Assembly (NCBI RefSeq): GCF_000321025.1
Contig: NZ_HE610718.1
Span: forward strand, 226,205-260,808
Origin: Peptoniphilus senegalensis JC140
Lineage (GTDB): Bacteria; Bacillota; Clostridia; Tissierellales; Peptoniphilaceae
Direction: 5' to 3'
Length of the DNA stretch: 34,604 nucleotides
Position 1 is the stretch's first letter; each line of letters begins with the position of its first letter. This document shows positions 24,879 through 32,594 of the stretch, in pieces. Below the pieces are notes generated by a model that had not been told where the DNA came from, ran no database searches, and saw only the letters and a list, made by a program, of their open reading frames with translations. The translations under genes were made by a program, and so were the position numbers.

Positions 24879-24895
24879 TGTAACTAATTTGTAAT
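24879..24895 (+). promoter_or_regulatory. WalR-like box upstream of the -35
   Basis: TGTAAC-N5-TGTAAT, again an exact match to the WalR consensus, 5 bases upstream of the -35 element. This suits activation. From here to 25152 there is no gene, only AT-rich sequence and the terminator below. Confidence 0.6.
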
Positions 24896-24971
24896 CTATC
24901 TTATAAATCCCAGCATTTAGCCATTTTAAAATTTATATTATTTTCCTTTACTTTTTTTGTAAAATAAAAAT

Positions 24972-24997
24972 AGCCCTAAACCTTAAAATTTAGAGCT
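24972..24997 (-). terminator. Intrinsic terminator of the mscL-patatin-Nudix operon
   Basis: Minus-strand AGCTCTAAA/TTTAGGGCT stem with one U-G pair, 8-base loop, then ATTTTTATTTT. It lies about 155 bases past the Nudix stop, an unusually long AT-rich 3' region. Confidence 0.7.
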
Positions 24998-25152
24998 TCA
25001 AAGACAAATATTACATTTGTATTACAAATTATATTTACTTTTTTTATTATTTTCTATGAAAAGCCTATTAATATTTTCAAATTTTATAAAAAATTATTTC
25101 TTTTTATTACTTTTTTAACTTTGGCTTTACATTTATAGAATTTTTATAAAGC

Positions 25153-25782
25153 TTAAAGCATAATTCTTTCCACAAATCTTCTAGCCATCTTGGCAGTAAA
25201 ACCCCAGATGATTTCGCCCTTGTAATCATAGAAAAGAACCTCTTCCCTTCCCCTTTTAAATTTATAACTTTCTCCATTAGGGATTAGATGATAGGGGAAA
25301 TCTTCACTTCTATTTACCTTTAAATTAAGGCTATAAGATTTAGGATTGTTTTCCATAAAAAATTTTAGTGGCACTGTAAAAATTCTCTCCACTTCTGACT
25401 TTGACGGACTTATTTCGAAAAAATCTTTTTTTATTTCACCTATGAAGGTATAAATAATTGCTGCATAAGGATTCACCAAAAAATCGCCCTCTGAATAAAT
25501 TTCTATATCTTCATCTCCTATTAAGAGTTCCTCACAAGTTTCCCTAATAGCAGCATCTCTTGGGCTCTCATTTTTTTCTATGCGGCCTCCTGGAAAGGAA
25601 ATTTCTCCTGGTTGATTTCTAAGAGTGAGAGCTCTTTTCTCAAATAAGAGATGAATTTCTCCCCTTCTCTTTATTAAAGGTATCATTACAGAAAATCTAT
25701 TTTTTACATCCACTGGCATAGGACTTTTATTCTGAAGTTTAGCTTTAATTCTCATCAAATCAAAATCAGCATTAAAATCCAT
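25153..25782 (-). CDS. Nudix hydrolase, CoA pyrophosphatase type
   Basis: A 209-residue pyrophosphohydrolase. The Nudix box runs from G66 to about L87 (G-x5-E72-x7-R80-E81-x2-E84-E85), and the CoA-specific upstream signature is present as LLFEKRALTLRNQPGE leading into ISFPGG. Such enzymes (NudL/YeaB/Pcd1) split CoA or oxidised CoA to 4'-phosphopantetheine and 3',5'-ADP in the cytoplasm. It overlaps the patatin gene by 11 bases, so the two are made together; a link between lipase-released acyl groups and CoA is possible but speculative. Confidence 0.88.
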   Translation of the reverse strand: MDFNADFDLMRIKAKLQNKSPMPVDVKNRFSVMIPLIKRRGEIHLLFEKRALTLRNQPGEISFPGGRIEKNESPRDAAIRETCEELLIGDEDIEIYSEGDFLVNPYAAIIYTFIGEIKKDFFEISPSKSEVERIFTVPLKFFMENNPKSYSLNLKVNRSEDFPYHLIPNGESYKFKRGREEVLFYDYKGEIIWGFTAKMARRFVERIML

Positions 25783-26812
25783 TTTCTATTTCCCTCATAA
25801 ATCCTTCAACTGTATAAATTTTAAATCTGTCAATTTTCTTTTTTTCTCCTTCATTTTCAAGAAGTTTGTAAAGGAGATCATCGTACTTAAAAGTTTCTGG
25901 CATTTCAAGTTCCTCTGCAATCTTTGGAACGTATTCTTCAAATACTTTTCTTACAAGTTCATTTTCAGAATTTTTAAATTTACTTTTTAGAATTCTGTAA
26001 ATATATTTTAAACTTTCCTCTTCTTCCACTGCTTGTATATAATAATTTTCTCCTTTTAATCCCTTGACTTCTCTAAAAGCATCAAAATAACCAGTTTTTA
26101 TAAGTTCATCTGCCTTTTCTTTGTTAAAGTCCATACTTGAACCAAGCTTCTTATTTGGTTTAATTATATATTTTGCCTTTATTTCAGTTTTAGGTGGAGT
26201 ATTGTGAAGTCTTACTACAACAGCATCCATGCTTGTCCTCTCAATCATATCCACTGGCGCTTGTGATGCAAAACCTCCATCCAAAAAATATTTTCCATGA
26301 AGGGGTTTCATTTTAAATACTGGCAAATAACAAGATGCAATTATATAATCCTTCAAAAGTCCTTTTTCAATGTCTTTCTTAAATAATTTTTCAACCTTAA
26401 AATCAGATATATTGACAGTACATAATCCAAAATCAACATCAGAGTTTCTTATTTTTTCTTCGTCAATATATTTATCTACTAACTTAAATAGTGGGTCAGG
26501 GGATTTTTTTATCTCAGGAATTTTTATCTCACGATTTTTTAAAATTTGACTTATCTTATCTAAAAGATCCTCATCATCATCTTTTTCAATTTCTTCCATT
26601 TCATTTTCAAAAGAAGAAAAATCTAAACTCCTCCAAGCTTTAAAGCATTCATAGGCATCTCCTTGGCAAAACATTGCGCCATTAAAAGCACCAATGCTTG
26701 TCCCAACAATTTTTGAAAAATTAAATCCCATTTCAATCAGAGCAAAATAAGCACCAACTTGATAGGCTCCCTTTGCTCCACCACCTTCAAGAACTAAACC
26801 CCACTTTTTCAT
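25772..26812 (-). CDS. Patatin-like phospholipase
   Basis: A 346-residue patatin-fold acyl hydrolase. The oxyanion loop is [11 protein letters not shown] (10-20), the nucleophile is S39 in GTSIGAFNG, and the partner acid is D178 in [10 protein letters not shown], so the Ser-Asp dyad is complete. There is no signal peptide or membrane segment; the protein should be cytoplasmic and act on membrane phospholipid or acyl esters. The RssA/YlbK/NTE group is the closest in style. It overlaps mscL by 4 bases (ATGA) and the Nudix gene by 11. Confidence 0.9.
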   Translation of the reverse strand: MKKWGLVLEGGGAKGAYQVGAYFALIEMGFNFSKIVGTSIGAFNGAMFCQGDAYECFKAWRSLDFSSFENEMEEIEKDDDEDLLDKISQILKNREIKIPEIKKSPDPLFKLVDKYIDEEKIRNSDVDFGLCTVNISDFKVEKLFKKDIEKGLLKDYIIASCYLPVFKMKPLHGKYFLDGGFASQAPVDMIERTSMDAVVVRLHNTPPKTEIKAKYIIKPNKKLGSSMDFNKEKADELIKTGYFDAFREVKGLKGENYYIQAVEEEESLKYIYRILKSKFKNSENELVRKVFEEYVPKIAEELEMPETFKYDDLLYKLLENEGEKKKIDRFKIYTVEGFMREIENGF

Positions 26813-27228
26813 TTTTCACTACCAAGTTCGGATGTACAGTGAGGACATCTAGTTGCGTCAATTGCAATAGTAGACTTACAGAAAGGACATACCTTTTCTG
26901 TAGGAGCAGCTTCTACTTCTTTTTTCTTAAATTTATTAGTAGCTTTTGAAATTTGCTTAATCATTATAAAGATTACAAGTGCTATTATTAGAAAATCAAA
27001 AACTGATTGCAAAAATACACCGTATTTAACTTCGGCACTACCTACTGTAACACTTAAGTCAGAAAAATTAACTCCACCAAGAATTATACCAATAAGTGGC
27101 ATCAGTATGTTTTCAACAAGACTTGATACAATTTTGCCAAAAGCACCACCTATGATGACACCAACAGCCATGTCCATAACATTCCCCTTAGAAATAAACT
27201 CTCTAAATTCCTTTATAAAATTTTTCAT
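26809..27228 (-). CDS. mscL: MscL mechanosensitive channel with C-terminal zinc ribbon
   Basis: A 139-residue channel that opens under membrane tension to relieve hypo-osmotic shock. The start [31 protein letters not shown] is a textbook MscL amphipathic helix plus TM1 (about 16-50); TM2 is at about 70-92. Then, instead of a plain helical bundle, a C-terminal zinc ribbon follows with C114/C117 (CPFC) and C128/C131 (CPHC). AAAGGAGG lies before the ATG. It is the first gene of the patatin-Nudix unit. Confidence 0.95.
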   Translation of the reverse strand: MKNFIKEFREFISKGNVMDMAVGVIIGGAFGKIVSSLVENILMPLIGIILGGVNFSDLSVTVGSAEVKYGVFLQSVFDFLIIALVIFIMIKQISKATNKFKKKEVEAAPTEKVCPFCKSTIAIDATRCPHCTSELGSEK

Positions 27229-27360
27229 TTTTCCTCCTTTATAAAAAATTCCTTCTTAAATTAAATTGCTTATTTATATTAAGTACCCACTATTAAAATA
27301 AAGTAACTTTATGTAATACAAGTATTATAAATTTTATAAATTATTATCTTAATAAAAAAA

Positions 27361-27399
27361 CTCAAGCTAATAAAATTTTACTTTTATATCTAGCTTGAG
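27361..27399 (-). terminator. Intrinsic terminator of the EamA transporter
   Basis: CTCAAGCTA/TAGCTTGAG stem with a 21-base AT-rich loop (itself partly self-complementary), followed by seven T on the minus strand. The rest of 27229-27424 is AT-rich with no gene. Confidence 0.8.
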
Positions 27400-27424
27400 C
27401 TTTTCTTATATATATTAAATTATA

Positions 27425-28285
27425 TTAACTCTTTTCTTCTCTTTCCTTTTCTACTTCATATTTACTTGAAAACATATCTATAACTGCTCCGCCAAGAATA
27501 AATACCATTCCCAAAACTACATTTTTAGGTGGGATCTCTCCATTAAAAAGAAGTACCCATATTGGATTTAGAATTGGCTCTGCTAGTCCAATTATTACAG
27601 CCTTTTCCAATCTAACTCGTCTTAACCCCCATGAGTATAAAGCATAAGATAAACCTGAAATTAATATTCCTGCTAAGATAATTAAAACTAAATCACTAAT
27701 TTTTGAAGGTGGATTACCCTTGTCAAAGGGAAGTAGCAAACTATAAAAGGCACAACAAATTAAATTTATTACAGAAACTATGCCAAGAGGTGAGCCTTCT
27801 TTAACTTTTTGCAAAAATTGAGAATAAAAAACAAAAGATAAACCTATGCCAAGACCTGTGAACATTGCCAAATAATTTCTTTCTTTAAAAATCCCCAATA
27901 TATTTATAATAACTCCAATAAATATAAATAAAAAAACCACTAAATTTTTCTTTTCTACTTTTTTAAATTTAAAAAAATTATAGATTATTAAATACATTGG
28001 AGCTGTATATTGTAAAGATATTGCCATAGCTGAAGTAGATATTTGTGTAGTTATAGTTAGTGTCAATAAAAAGAGTGCCATTGAAATTGCAGCTAGAACA
28101 AGATATTTTTTTGGATGAATTGGTTTAGATCTTATAAATCCTGATAAGAAAATTCCTCCAACTGCACTCCTAATTAGAGTTATCCAAATTGCACTGGCAT
28201 CTACTGTTTTTACTATAAAACCTGACAAACTCCAAAGTAATACAGCAGAAAATATCGCTAAATAACCTTTTTTTTCATAAGTCAT
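27425..28285 (-). CDS. EamA/DMT-superfamily transporter
   Basis: A 286-residue membrane protein with ten hydrophobic helices arranged as two EamA repeats (about 8-135 and 148-278). The second-repeat signature ends AEPILNPIWVLLFNGEIPPKNVVLGMVFILGGAVI, the usual DMT pattern. Such carriers export or import amino acids, nucleotides or other metabolites; the substrate cannot be read from sequence. It is a single-gene unit with GAGGAATATT before the ATG and its own terminator. Confidence 0.9.
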   Translation of the reverse strand: MTYEKKGYLAIFSAVLLWSLSGFIVKTVDASAIWITLIRSAVGGIFLSGFIRSKPIHPKKYLVLAAISMALFLLTLTITTQISTSAMAISLQYTAPMYLIIYNFFKFKKVEKKNLVVFLFIFIGVIINILGIFKERNYLAMFTGLGIGLSFVFYSQFLQKVKEGSPLGIVSVINLICCAFYSLLLPFDKGNPPSKISDLVLIILAGILISGLSYALYSWGLRRVRLEKAVIIGLAEPILNPIWVLLFNGEIPPKNVVLGMVFILGGAVIDMFSSKYEVEKEREEKS

Positions 28286-28648
28286 AATATTCCTCTAATC
28301 TATAAGAGATTTTCCCCTCCTAAAATATTTATAATTAGGTGATTTATATATCCAAATCAAAATAACCTAATATTTATCAGGCTTTTACAATTAATTGTCT
28401 AGTCCATTAGTCCTTAAATATACCGATAATAGATGTATTTTACTTTTTGCATTTATTTTTCTTAGCTATTCTCAGGAGTTTCTTTATCATATATCTGTTT
28501 TTAATATTATTTACATATTTTTTAGTTACTTCATCTTGATATATCAAAAGAATAAATTGTTAATTAATTGAACCATATCACTATATAGTATAAAAATATT
28601 ATGTTAAAATCCATGTTTATTCATTGTTAATAAAAAAATTAATGAGAA
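28286..28648. other. Long AT-rich intergenic region before the EamA gene
   Basis: No gene is visible. It contains a second strong Shine-Dalgarno-like AGGAGGGG (28312-28320 region) with no start codon at the right distance, a leader-type inverted repeat (28334-28371), and further AT-rich filler. A possible minus-strand promoter is TTTGGA-N17-TATAAA ending near 28328; the -35 is poor. Confidence 0.4.
28334..28371. repeat. Compound inverted repeat ahead of the EamA gene
   Basis: ATTAGGT plus GATTT on the left (28334-28345) pair with AAATC (28354-28358) and ACCTAAT (28365-28371). It could be an operator or a leader hairpin; the role is not known. Confidence 0.4.
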
Positions 28649-28672
28649 GGCGAGCTCCTTAGTCGCCTCGCC
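28649..28672 (-). terminator. Terminator of the carrier-dipeptidase operon
   Basis: GC-rich GGCGAG/CTCGCC stem with a 12-base loop; on the minus strand a T-rich tract follows about 10 bases later. It is 65 bases past the dipeptidase stop codon. Confidence 0.7.
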
Positions 28673-28737
28673 CTTTCAATTTTATTATTTCTTAAATAGG
28701 TCTATGTTTTTAATAAAATAATCAAAATATTTTCTTA

Positions 28738-30186
28738 TTAAACTATGTCTTTTAGAAACACTTTAAAAGCTTCATAAAAATTTATTACAGATGGAATATT
28801 TACTGATTCAGAAGGACTGTGAAGGCCTGTATGATTAGGTCCCACACTAATAATATCAAGACTAGGATTCTTGCTTATTAGATACCCTGATTCTAAACCA
28901 GCAGGAGAAACTTTTATTTCTAATTTTTTATTGAGTTCTTTTTCAAAAATTTCTTTATAAATCTTTCTTAATTTGCTATTAGGATTAAATCTCCAGCCTG
29001 GGTACTCTGCATAAATCTCTAGATTACCATTATATATATGAGCAAGCGTAGAAATTTTATTATAAGTATATTCAACTTGAGATTTCTCCATAGCTCTTAT
29101 CTCGTTAATAAATTTAACATAATCGCCTTCAATCTTAACTTCGCCTAAATTATTGGATGAAATAACTACATGATTTTTAGGATCCATTTCAAAAACTCCA
29201 TTAGGATATAATTTTATAATATTTATTATCTTGTTAAAATCTTCAGATTCTATAGCTTCTTGATCAGAATTTGAATTTTCAGAATTAACATAAATAGTAT
29301 CTGAAAAAGAACTATATTCATAATGAAGTCCTTTTTCAAACTCACTGAGAATACTATCTAGTTCATTTTTATCCATATTTGTGCTTATAATTGCATAAGC
29401 TTCTCTAGGAATAGCAAGTCTAAAAGTACCACCATCAATATCTAAAATTTCTATATTATTTTTTAATTTTTCTAATAATCTAGATAAAACTATAATAGCA
29501 TTACCTCTGCCTTTTTCTATATCTTCTCCAGAATGTCCTCCTAAAAATCCAGCAACTTTTATTTTAAAAGTATTTTTAAACTTTCTATTTTGTCTATTAA
29601 TTTTTAAAGAGTAAGTTACTCCAGCTCCACCATTGCTGCCTGCTATAATTTCATCATCTTTACTATTGTCAATATTGATAGCTCTATTTCCTATTATCCA
29701 ATCCTTTGATAAATTATTTACACCGCTAAAATCATCTTCCTCCACAGTAGTAAGTATTGCTGTAATTGGGGGGTGTGACATTTCTTTATCTTCTAAAATT
29801 GACATTATTACTGCTACACCAATTCCATTATCAGCACCAAGAGTTGTCTTGCCTCCTGTATTAACTTCATCTCCGTCAATTTGAACAGGTATTGGATCAT
29901 TGTCAAAGTCAAAATCAAAATCATCTTTTTTTTGACAAACCATATCTAAATGAGCTTGCAAAATTAGAGGTTCTTTATTTTCTCCTCCATTTTGCCCCTC
30001 TTTTAATATTAATAAATTAAAATTATCGTCCTGTCTAACATCAAGATTAAGTTTTTCAGCCCAATTTTTTAAATAATTTGACACTTTCTTTTCTTTAAAT
30101 GATGGTCTAGGAATTTCTGTGAGTTTAAAAAAATTATTAAAAACTTGAATTTCCTTTAAGTCATCAATAGAATTAAATTTATTCAT
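28738..30186 (-). CDS. pepD: Peptidase D-like aminoacyl-histidine (Xaa-His) dipeptidase, M20C family
   Basis: A 482-residue cytoplasmic dinuclear-zinc dipeptidase of the M20 family (cytosol non-specific dipeptidase/PepD type). Metal ligands are H79 in QAHLDMV, D119 in GADNGIG, E150 after the general base E149 in TTVEEDD, D173, and a late histidine in GPNHTGLHSPSE. The opening TEIPRPSFKEKKVSNYL is the family signature. Length is typical. It follows the YfcC-type carrier by 9 bases, so the pair likely takes up and splits small peptides. Confidence 0.93.
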   Translation of the reverse strand: MNKFNSIDDLKEIQVFNNFFKLTEIPRPSFKEKKVSNYLKNWAEKLNLDVRQDDNFNLLILKEGQNGGENKEPLILQAHLDMVCQKKDDFDFDFDNDPIPVQIDGDEVNTGGKTTLGADNGIGVAVIMSILEDKEMSHPPITAILTTVEEDDFSGVNNLSKDWIIGNRAINIDNSKDDEIIAGSNGGAGVTYSLKINRQNRKFKNTFKIKVAGFLGGHSGEDIEKGRGNAIIVLSRLLEKLKNNIEILDIDGGTFRLAIPREAYAIISTNMDKNELDSILSEFEKGLHYEYSSFSDTIYVNSENSNSDQEAIESEDFNKIINIIKLYPNGVFEMDPKNHVVISSNNLGEVKIEGDYVKFINEIRAMEKSQVEYTYNKISTLAHIYNGNLEIYAEYPGWRFNPNSKLRKIYKEIFEKELNKKLEIKVSPAGLESGYLISKNPSLDIISVGPNHTGLHSPSESVNIPSVINFYEAFKVFLKDIV

Positions 30187-30195
30187 TATAACCTC

Positions 30196-31605
30196 CTAGA
30201 ATGGTCCAAGGCCAATATTTACAGCAACAATACACGCTATAATGCCTATTAAATACCATAATAAAACTAATTTCCAGAACCATTTAAGCCATTTTCCATA
30301 AGATATTTTCATCATTCCAAGTGCAACCATTATTGTAGCTTCTGCTGGCGAAAGCAAGTTTGTTATTCCATCCCCCATATGAAAAGCTAATGCAACGGTT
30401 TGTCTTGTTATACCAAGGACATCTGCCATAGGTACTAAAATAGGCATAACTAGCACGGCTTTTCCTGAACCAGATGGAACAAATAAATTTATTATTGATA
30501 TTACAATAAATGATAATGGAGCAGATATTATTGAAGGAACATTTGATAAAAATCCTGTCAAACCATGTACAATAACATCAAGTATATGACCATCCATCAT
30601 TATTATTGTCAAACCTCTTGCTAGTCCCACACACAAACAAGGGTATAGTAAATCTGCAGCACCATTTACAAAAGCATTCACTGTTTCACTTATTGGTTTA
30701 CCTGAAATAATTGCTATTACTATAGTCAATAAAATAAATACCGCTGCCATTTCCCCTAGGTAAAAATGATATTTTATTACTCCATATACAATTCCTGCAA
30801 CAGCTAATACAAAAGATAATAATACCAATTTATGTCTCATAGAAAATTCAATATTTGTAGAAATCTCTTCTCTATATTTACTTGTCTTATCTTCTTCATA
30901 TGATAAAGATAGCTGAGGATTTTTATGAATTTTGTCTGCATATCTATATATATAAGCAATTGTTACAACAAGTGTCACAACCCATAAAATTAATCTAAAA
31001 CCTATTCCAGAATATGGTGGTAGTTCTGCTATTTGTTGAGAAATTCCTAAAGTGAAAGGATTCATTACTCCACCTATATAACCAACAGCAACTCCGCATA
31101 TTCCTATTGCAACTCCTGTTATAGAGTCAAATCCTAAGGCTAAACACAAAGTTATTTGCATTGGTAAAAAAGCTAGACATTCTTCGAAGTTCCCTAAAAA
31201 AGCTCCTCCTAATGCCCACAATGTTACAAAAAATACCACCACAAGCTTTTCTCTGCCCTTTAACTTCGTTGCTGTTCTTGAAATCAATGCTTCCAATGCT
31301 CCTGTTAAGTTTAGTACTCCAAAAGCTCCTCCAATAATAAACAAAAATGAAGTGATCTCAGAAGAATCAACAAGCCCTTGATGAACAGAAGAAAGTACCT
31401 TCCAAATACCAACTGGTGTATTTTCAATATAATGGAATGAATTTGGATCAACCATTTCTCTGCCAGTTTCAGGGTCCAATAGCCTAGTATATTCTCCTGC
31501 TGGGACTAAATAAGTTAAAATTGATACAACAGCCATTAAAATGCATATTAATAGTAATGCATCAGGCGATTTGAATTTCTTGAATTTATCTTTAAATTTT
31601 TTCAT
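30196..31605 (-). CDS. YfcC/DcuC-superfamily carrier, probable peptide or amino-acid transporter
   Basis: A 469-residue polytopic membrane protein with about 12 helices. A basic amphipathic start (MKKFKDKFKKFKSPDALLL) precedes TM1, and a first-half motif (GGAFGVLNLTGALEALI, GGAFLGNFEECLAFLPM) and a second-half motif (FVPSGSGKAVLVMPILVPMADVLGI) match the YfcC family of the ion-transporter superfamily. The partner dipeptidase in the operon suggests the substrate is a dipeptide or amino acid. GGAGG lies 7 bases before the ATG. The promoter has an operator shared with the TetR gene. Confidence 0.87.
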   Translation of the reverse strand: MKKFKDKFKKFKSPDALLLICILMAVVSILTYLVPAGEYTRLLDPETGREMVDPNSFHYIENTPVGIWKVLSSVHQGLVDSSEITSFLFIIGGAFGVLNLTGALEALISRTATKLKGREKLVVVFFVTLWALGGAFLGNFEECLAFLPMQITLCLALGFDSITGVAIGICGVAVGYIGGVMNPFTLGISQQIAELPPYSGIGFRLILWVVTLVVTIAYIYRYADKIHKNPQLSLSYEEDKTSKYREEISTNIEFSMRHKLVLLSFVLAVAGIVYGVIKYHFYLGEMAAVFILLTIVIAIISGKPISETVNAFVNGAADLLYPCLCVGLARGLTIIMMDGHILDVIVHGLTGFLSNVPSIISAPLSFIVISIINLFVPSGSGKAVLVMPILVPMADVLGITRQTVALAFHMGDGITNLLSPAEATIMVALGMMKISYGKWLKWFWKLVLLWYLIGIIACIVAVNIGLGPF

Positions 31606-31632
31606 TTTTATACCTCCTAAACACTGTAATAA

Positions 31633-31644
31633 TAGTCGTGATTA
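31633..31644. promoter_or_regulatory. TetR-type operator at the carrier-dipeptidase promoter
   Basis: TAGTCGTGATTA, 10 of 12 identical to TAATCGCGATTA at the TetR gene. It overlaps the -10 box in the same phase as operator 2 there, so the neighbouring regulator likely represses this operon. Confidence 0.7.
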
Positions 31645-31668
31645 TAATTTAATACACCGTTTTCCCAA
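31641..31668 (-). promoter_or_regulatory. Promoter of the carrier-dipeptidase operon
   Basis: Minus-strand TTGGGA (31663-31668) and TATAAT (31641-31646), spacer 16 bases, about 35 bases before the start codon. Confidence 0.7.
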
Positions 31669-31713
31669 AAATTGTATATATTTATATATCTTTAAGTCAT
31701 AAGTAAACTTTCA

Positions 31714-32331
31714 CTATTTTGCATTAACTAGGAGATAGTCAAAGATTTCTAAAAATGATTTTTCCTGTGATTCTAAATCTAACTTATCTCCTTGAATCAT
31801 TGCTTCATATACATAAGATTGATGGACATTTATTAGGATTTTTAGGGTAATGTCTACTTTATTTGTATCTACATTTCCTTCTTTTACTAATTCATCAACA
31901 ATCTGCTTATCCCTATAATACATATTTCCTTGCTTCAAAAGATTTTTCAAGAGGTCCTCATGACCTTCAAGATCATCTGGAAAAATATCATAGTATTCTT
32001 TTATAACATTTAAAAGTTTATGACTATATTTCCCAAAAAACATATTGTGAAATATTACTGGAGATCTAAAAGCATAATAGTTAAAAGTTTCATAAACTGT
32101 CCTATACTTTTCAAGAGTTGTCATTGTTGGCTTAATCTTTCTAGCTAAAGCTGTCGTATACTCTCTTAAGTACCTAATTGATGCAAATAGTATTAAGTGT
32201 TCTAAGTCATCAAAGTAATAATAAAGAGTCGCGCTATTATAACCTGCTCTCTTTGCAATTTTTCTTATAGAAATTTTGTCAATATCATCTTCTTTCATGA
32301 GCTCTTCTGTCGCTTCTATGAAATAAATCAT
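31714..32331 (-). CDS. TetR/AcrR-family transcriptional regulator
   Basis: A regulator of at least 205 residues. The TetR helix-turn-helix is ISIRKIAKRAGYNSATLYYYF (about residues 21-41 from this ATG), followed by an all-helical ligand-binding domain with no close match I can name. The ATG at 32331 has no ribosome site. The upstream frame MDAKEKRKK (ATG at 32360) would supply the usual basic N-terminus but is out of register by one base at a poly-A run. Two palindromic operators lie in its promoter and one in front of the next operon, so it probably represses both itself and the carrier-dipeptidase genes. Its ligand may be a peptide or amino-acid-like compound. Confidence 0.88.
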   Translation of the reverse strand: MIYFIEATEELMKEDDIDKISIRKIAKRAGYNSATLYYYFDDLEHLILFASIRYLREYTTALARKIKPTMTTLEKYRTVYETFNYYAFRSPVIFHNMFFGKYSHKLLNVIKEYYDIFPDDLEGHEDLLKNLLKQGNMYYRDKQIVDELVKEGNVDTNKVDITLKILINVHQSYVYEAMIQGDKLDLESQEKSFLEIFDYLLVNAK

Positions 32332-32360
32332 TACTTTTTTCTTTTTTCTTTAGCATCCAT
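32331..32360 (-). other. Probable true N-terminus of the TetR gene, reached by a -1 shift at A-AAA-AAG
   Basis: Minus-strand ATG at 32360 opens M-D-A-K-E-K-R-K-K then stops (TAA) right after AAG. The slip heptamer A-AAA-AAG (32340-32334) is in the correct phase. Slipping back one base gives GTA-ATG-ATT, exactly the TetR frame. Either programmed or transcriptional slippage, a one-base length variant of the A run (7 A would be in frame), or a sequence error. Confidence 0.6.
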
Positions 32361-32391
32361 AAATCTACCATCTCTTTCATAAAAAATATTC

Positions 32392-32403
32392 TAATCGCGA
32401 TTA
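32392..32403. promoter_or_regulatory. TetR operator 1
   Basis: Perfect 12-bp palindrome TAATCGCGATTA in the 5' leader of the TetR gene, 21 bp (two helical turns) from operator 2. Confidence 0.75.
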
Positions 32404-32412
32404 ATTATTTTT

Positions 32413-32424
32413 CAATCACGATTA
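32413..32424. promoter_or_regulatory. TetR operator 2
   Basis: CAATCACGATTA (minus strand TAATCGTGATTG), overlapping the -10 box of the TetR promoter. Confidence 0.75.
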
Positions 32425-32449
32425 TATTATCAAATTTCTAATTTGTCAA
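32421..32449 (-). promoter_or_regulatory. Consensus promoter of the TetR gene
   Basis: Perfect minus-strand TTGACA (32444-32449) and TATAAT (32421-32426) with a 17-base spacer; the operators suggest strong autorepression. Confidence 0.88.
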
Positions 32450-32480
32450 TCATTTAATTTTTTAAATTAAGTAACCGAAT

Positions 32481-32504
32481 AAAATTAAGAAATTTCTTAA
32501 TTTT
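32481..32504. repeat. 24-bp perfect palindrome
   Basis: AAAATTAAGAAA followed at once by its reverse complement, with no spacer. It lies between the deaminase terminator and the TetR promoter. Role unknown; perhaps an operator. Confidence 0.6.
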
Positions 32505-32546
32505 ACCATTGTAAAAATGATATTTTAAAAAATTCAGTTAAATAAA

Positions 32547-32578
32547 AAACCAGTAAAAGTTTTCACTATTACTGGTTT
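32547..32578 (-). terminator. Intrinsic terminator of the RNase H-deaminase operon
   Basis: AAACCAGTAA/TTACTGGTTT 10-bp stem, 12-base loop, then a T run on the minus strand, 16 bases past the deaminase stop. Confidence 0.9.
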
Positions 32579-32594
32579 ATATAAACTATATCTT

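Noticed and set aside
28440-28562. About 40-codon minus-strand open frame ending KKLLRIAKKNKCKK
   Set aside because: It has only one late ATG, no ribosome site and no recognisable family; it may be a gene remnant but cannot be supported.
32290-32386. Minus-strand frame MKEMVDLWMLKKKEK... overlapping the TetR start
   Set aside because: Its product loses all similarity to TetR and stops within the helix-turn-helix region; no ribosome site.
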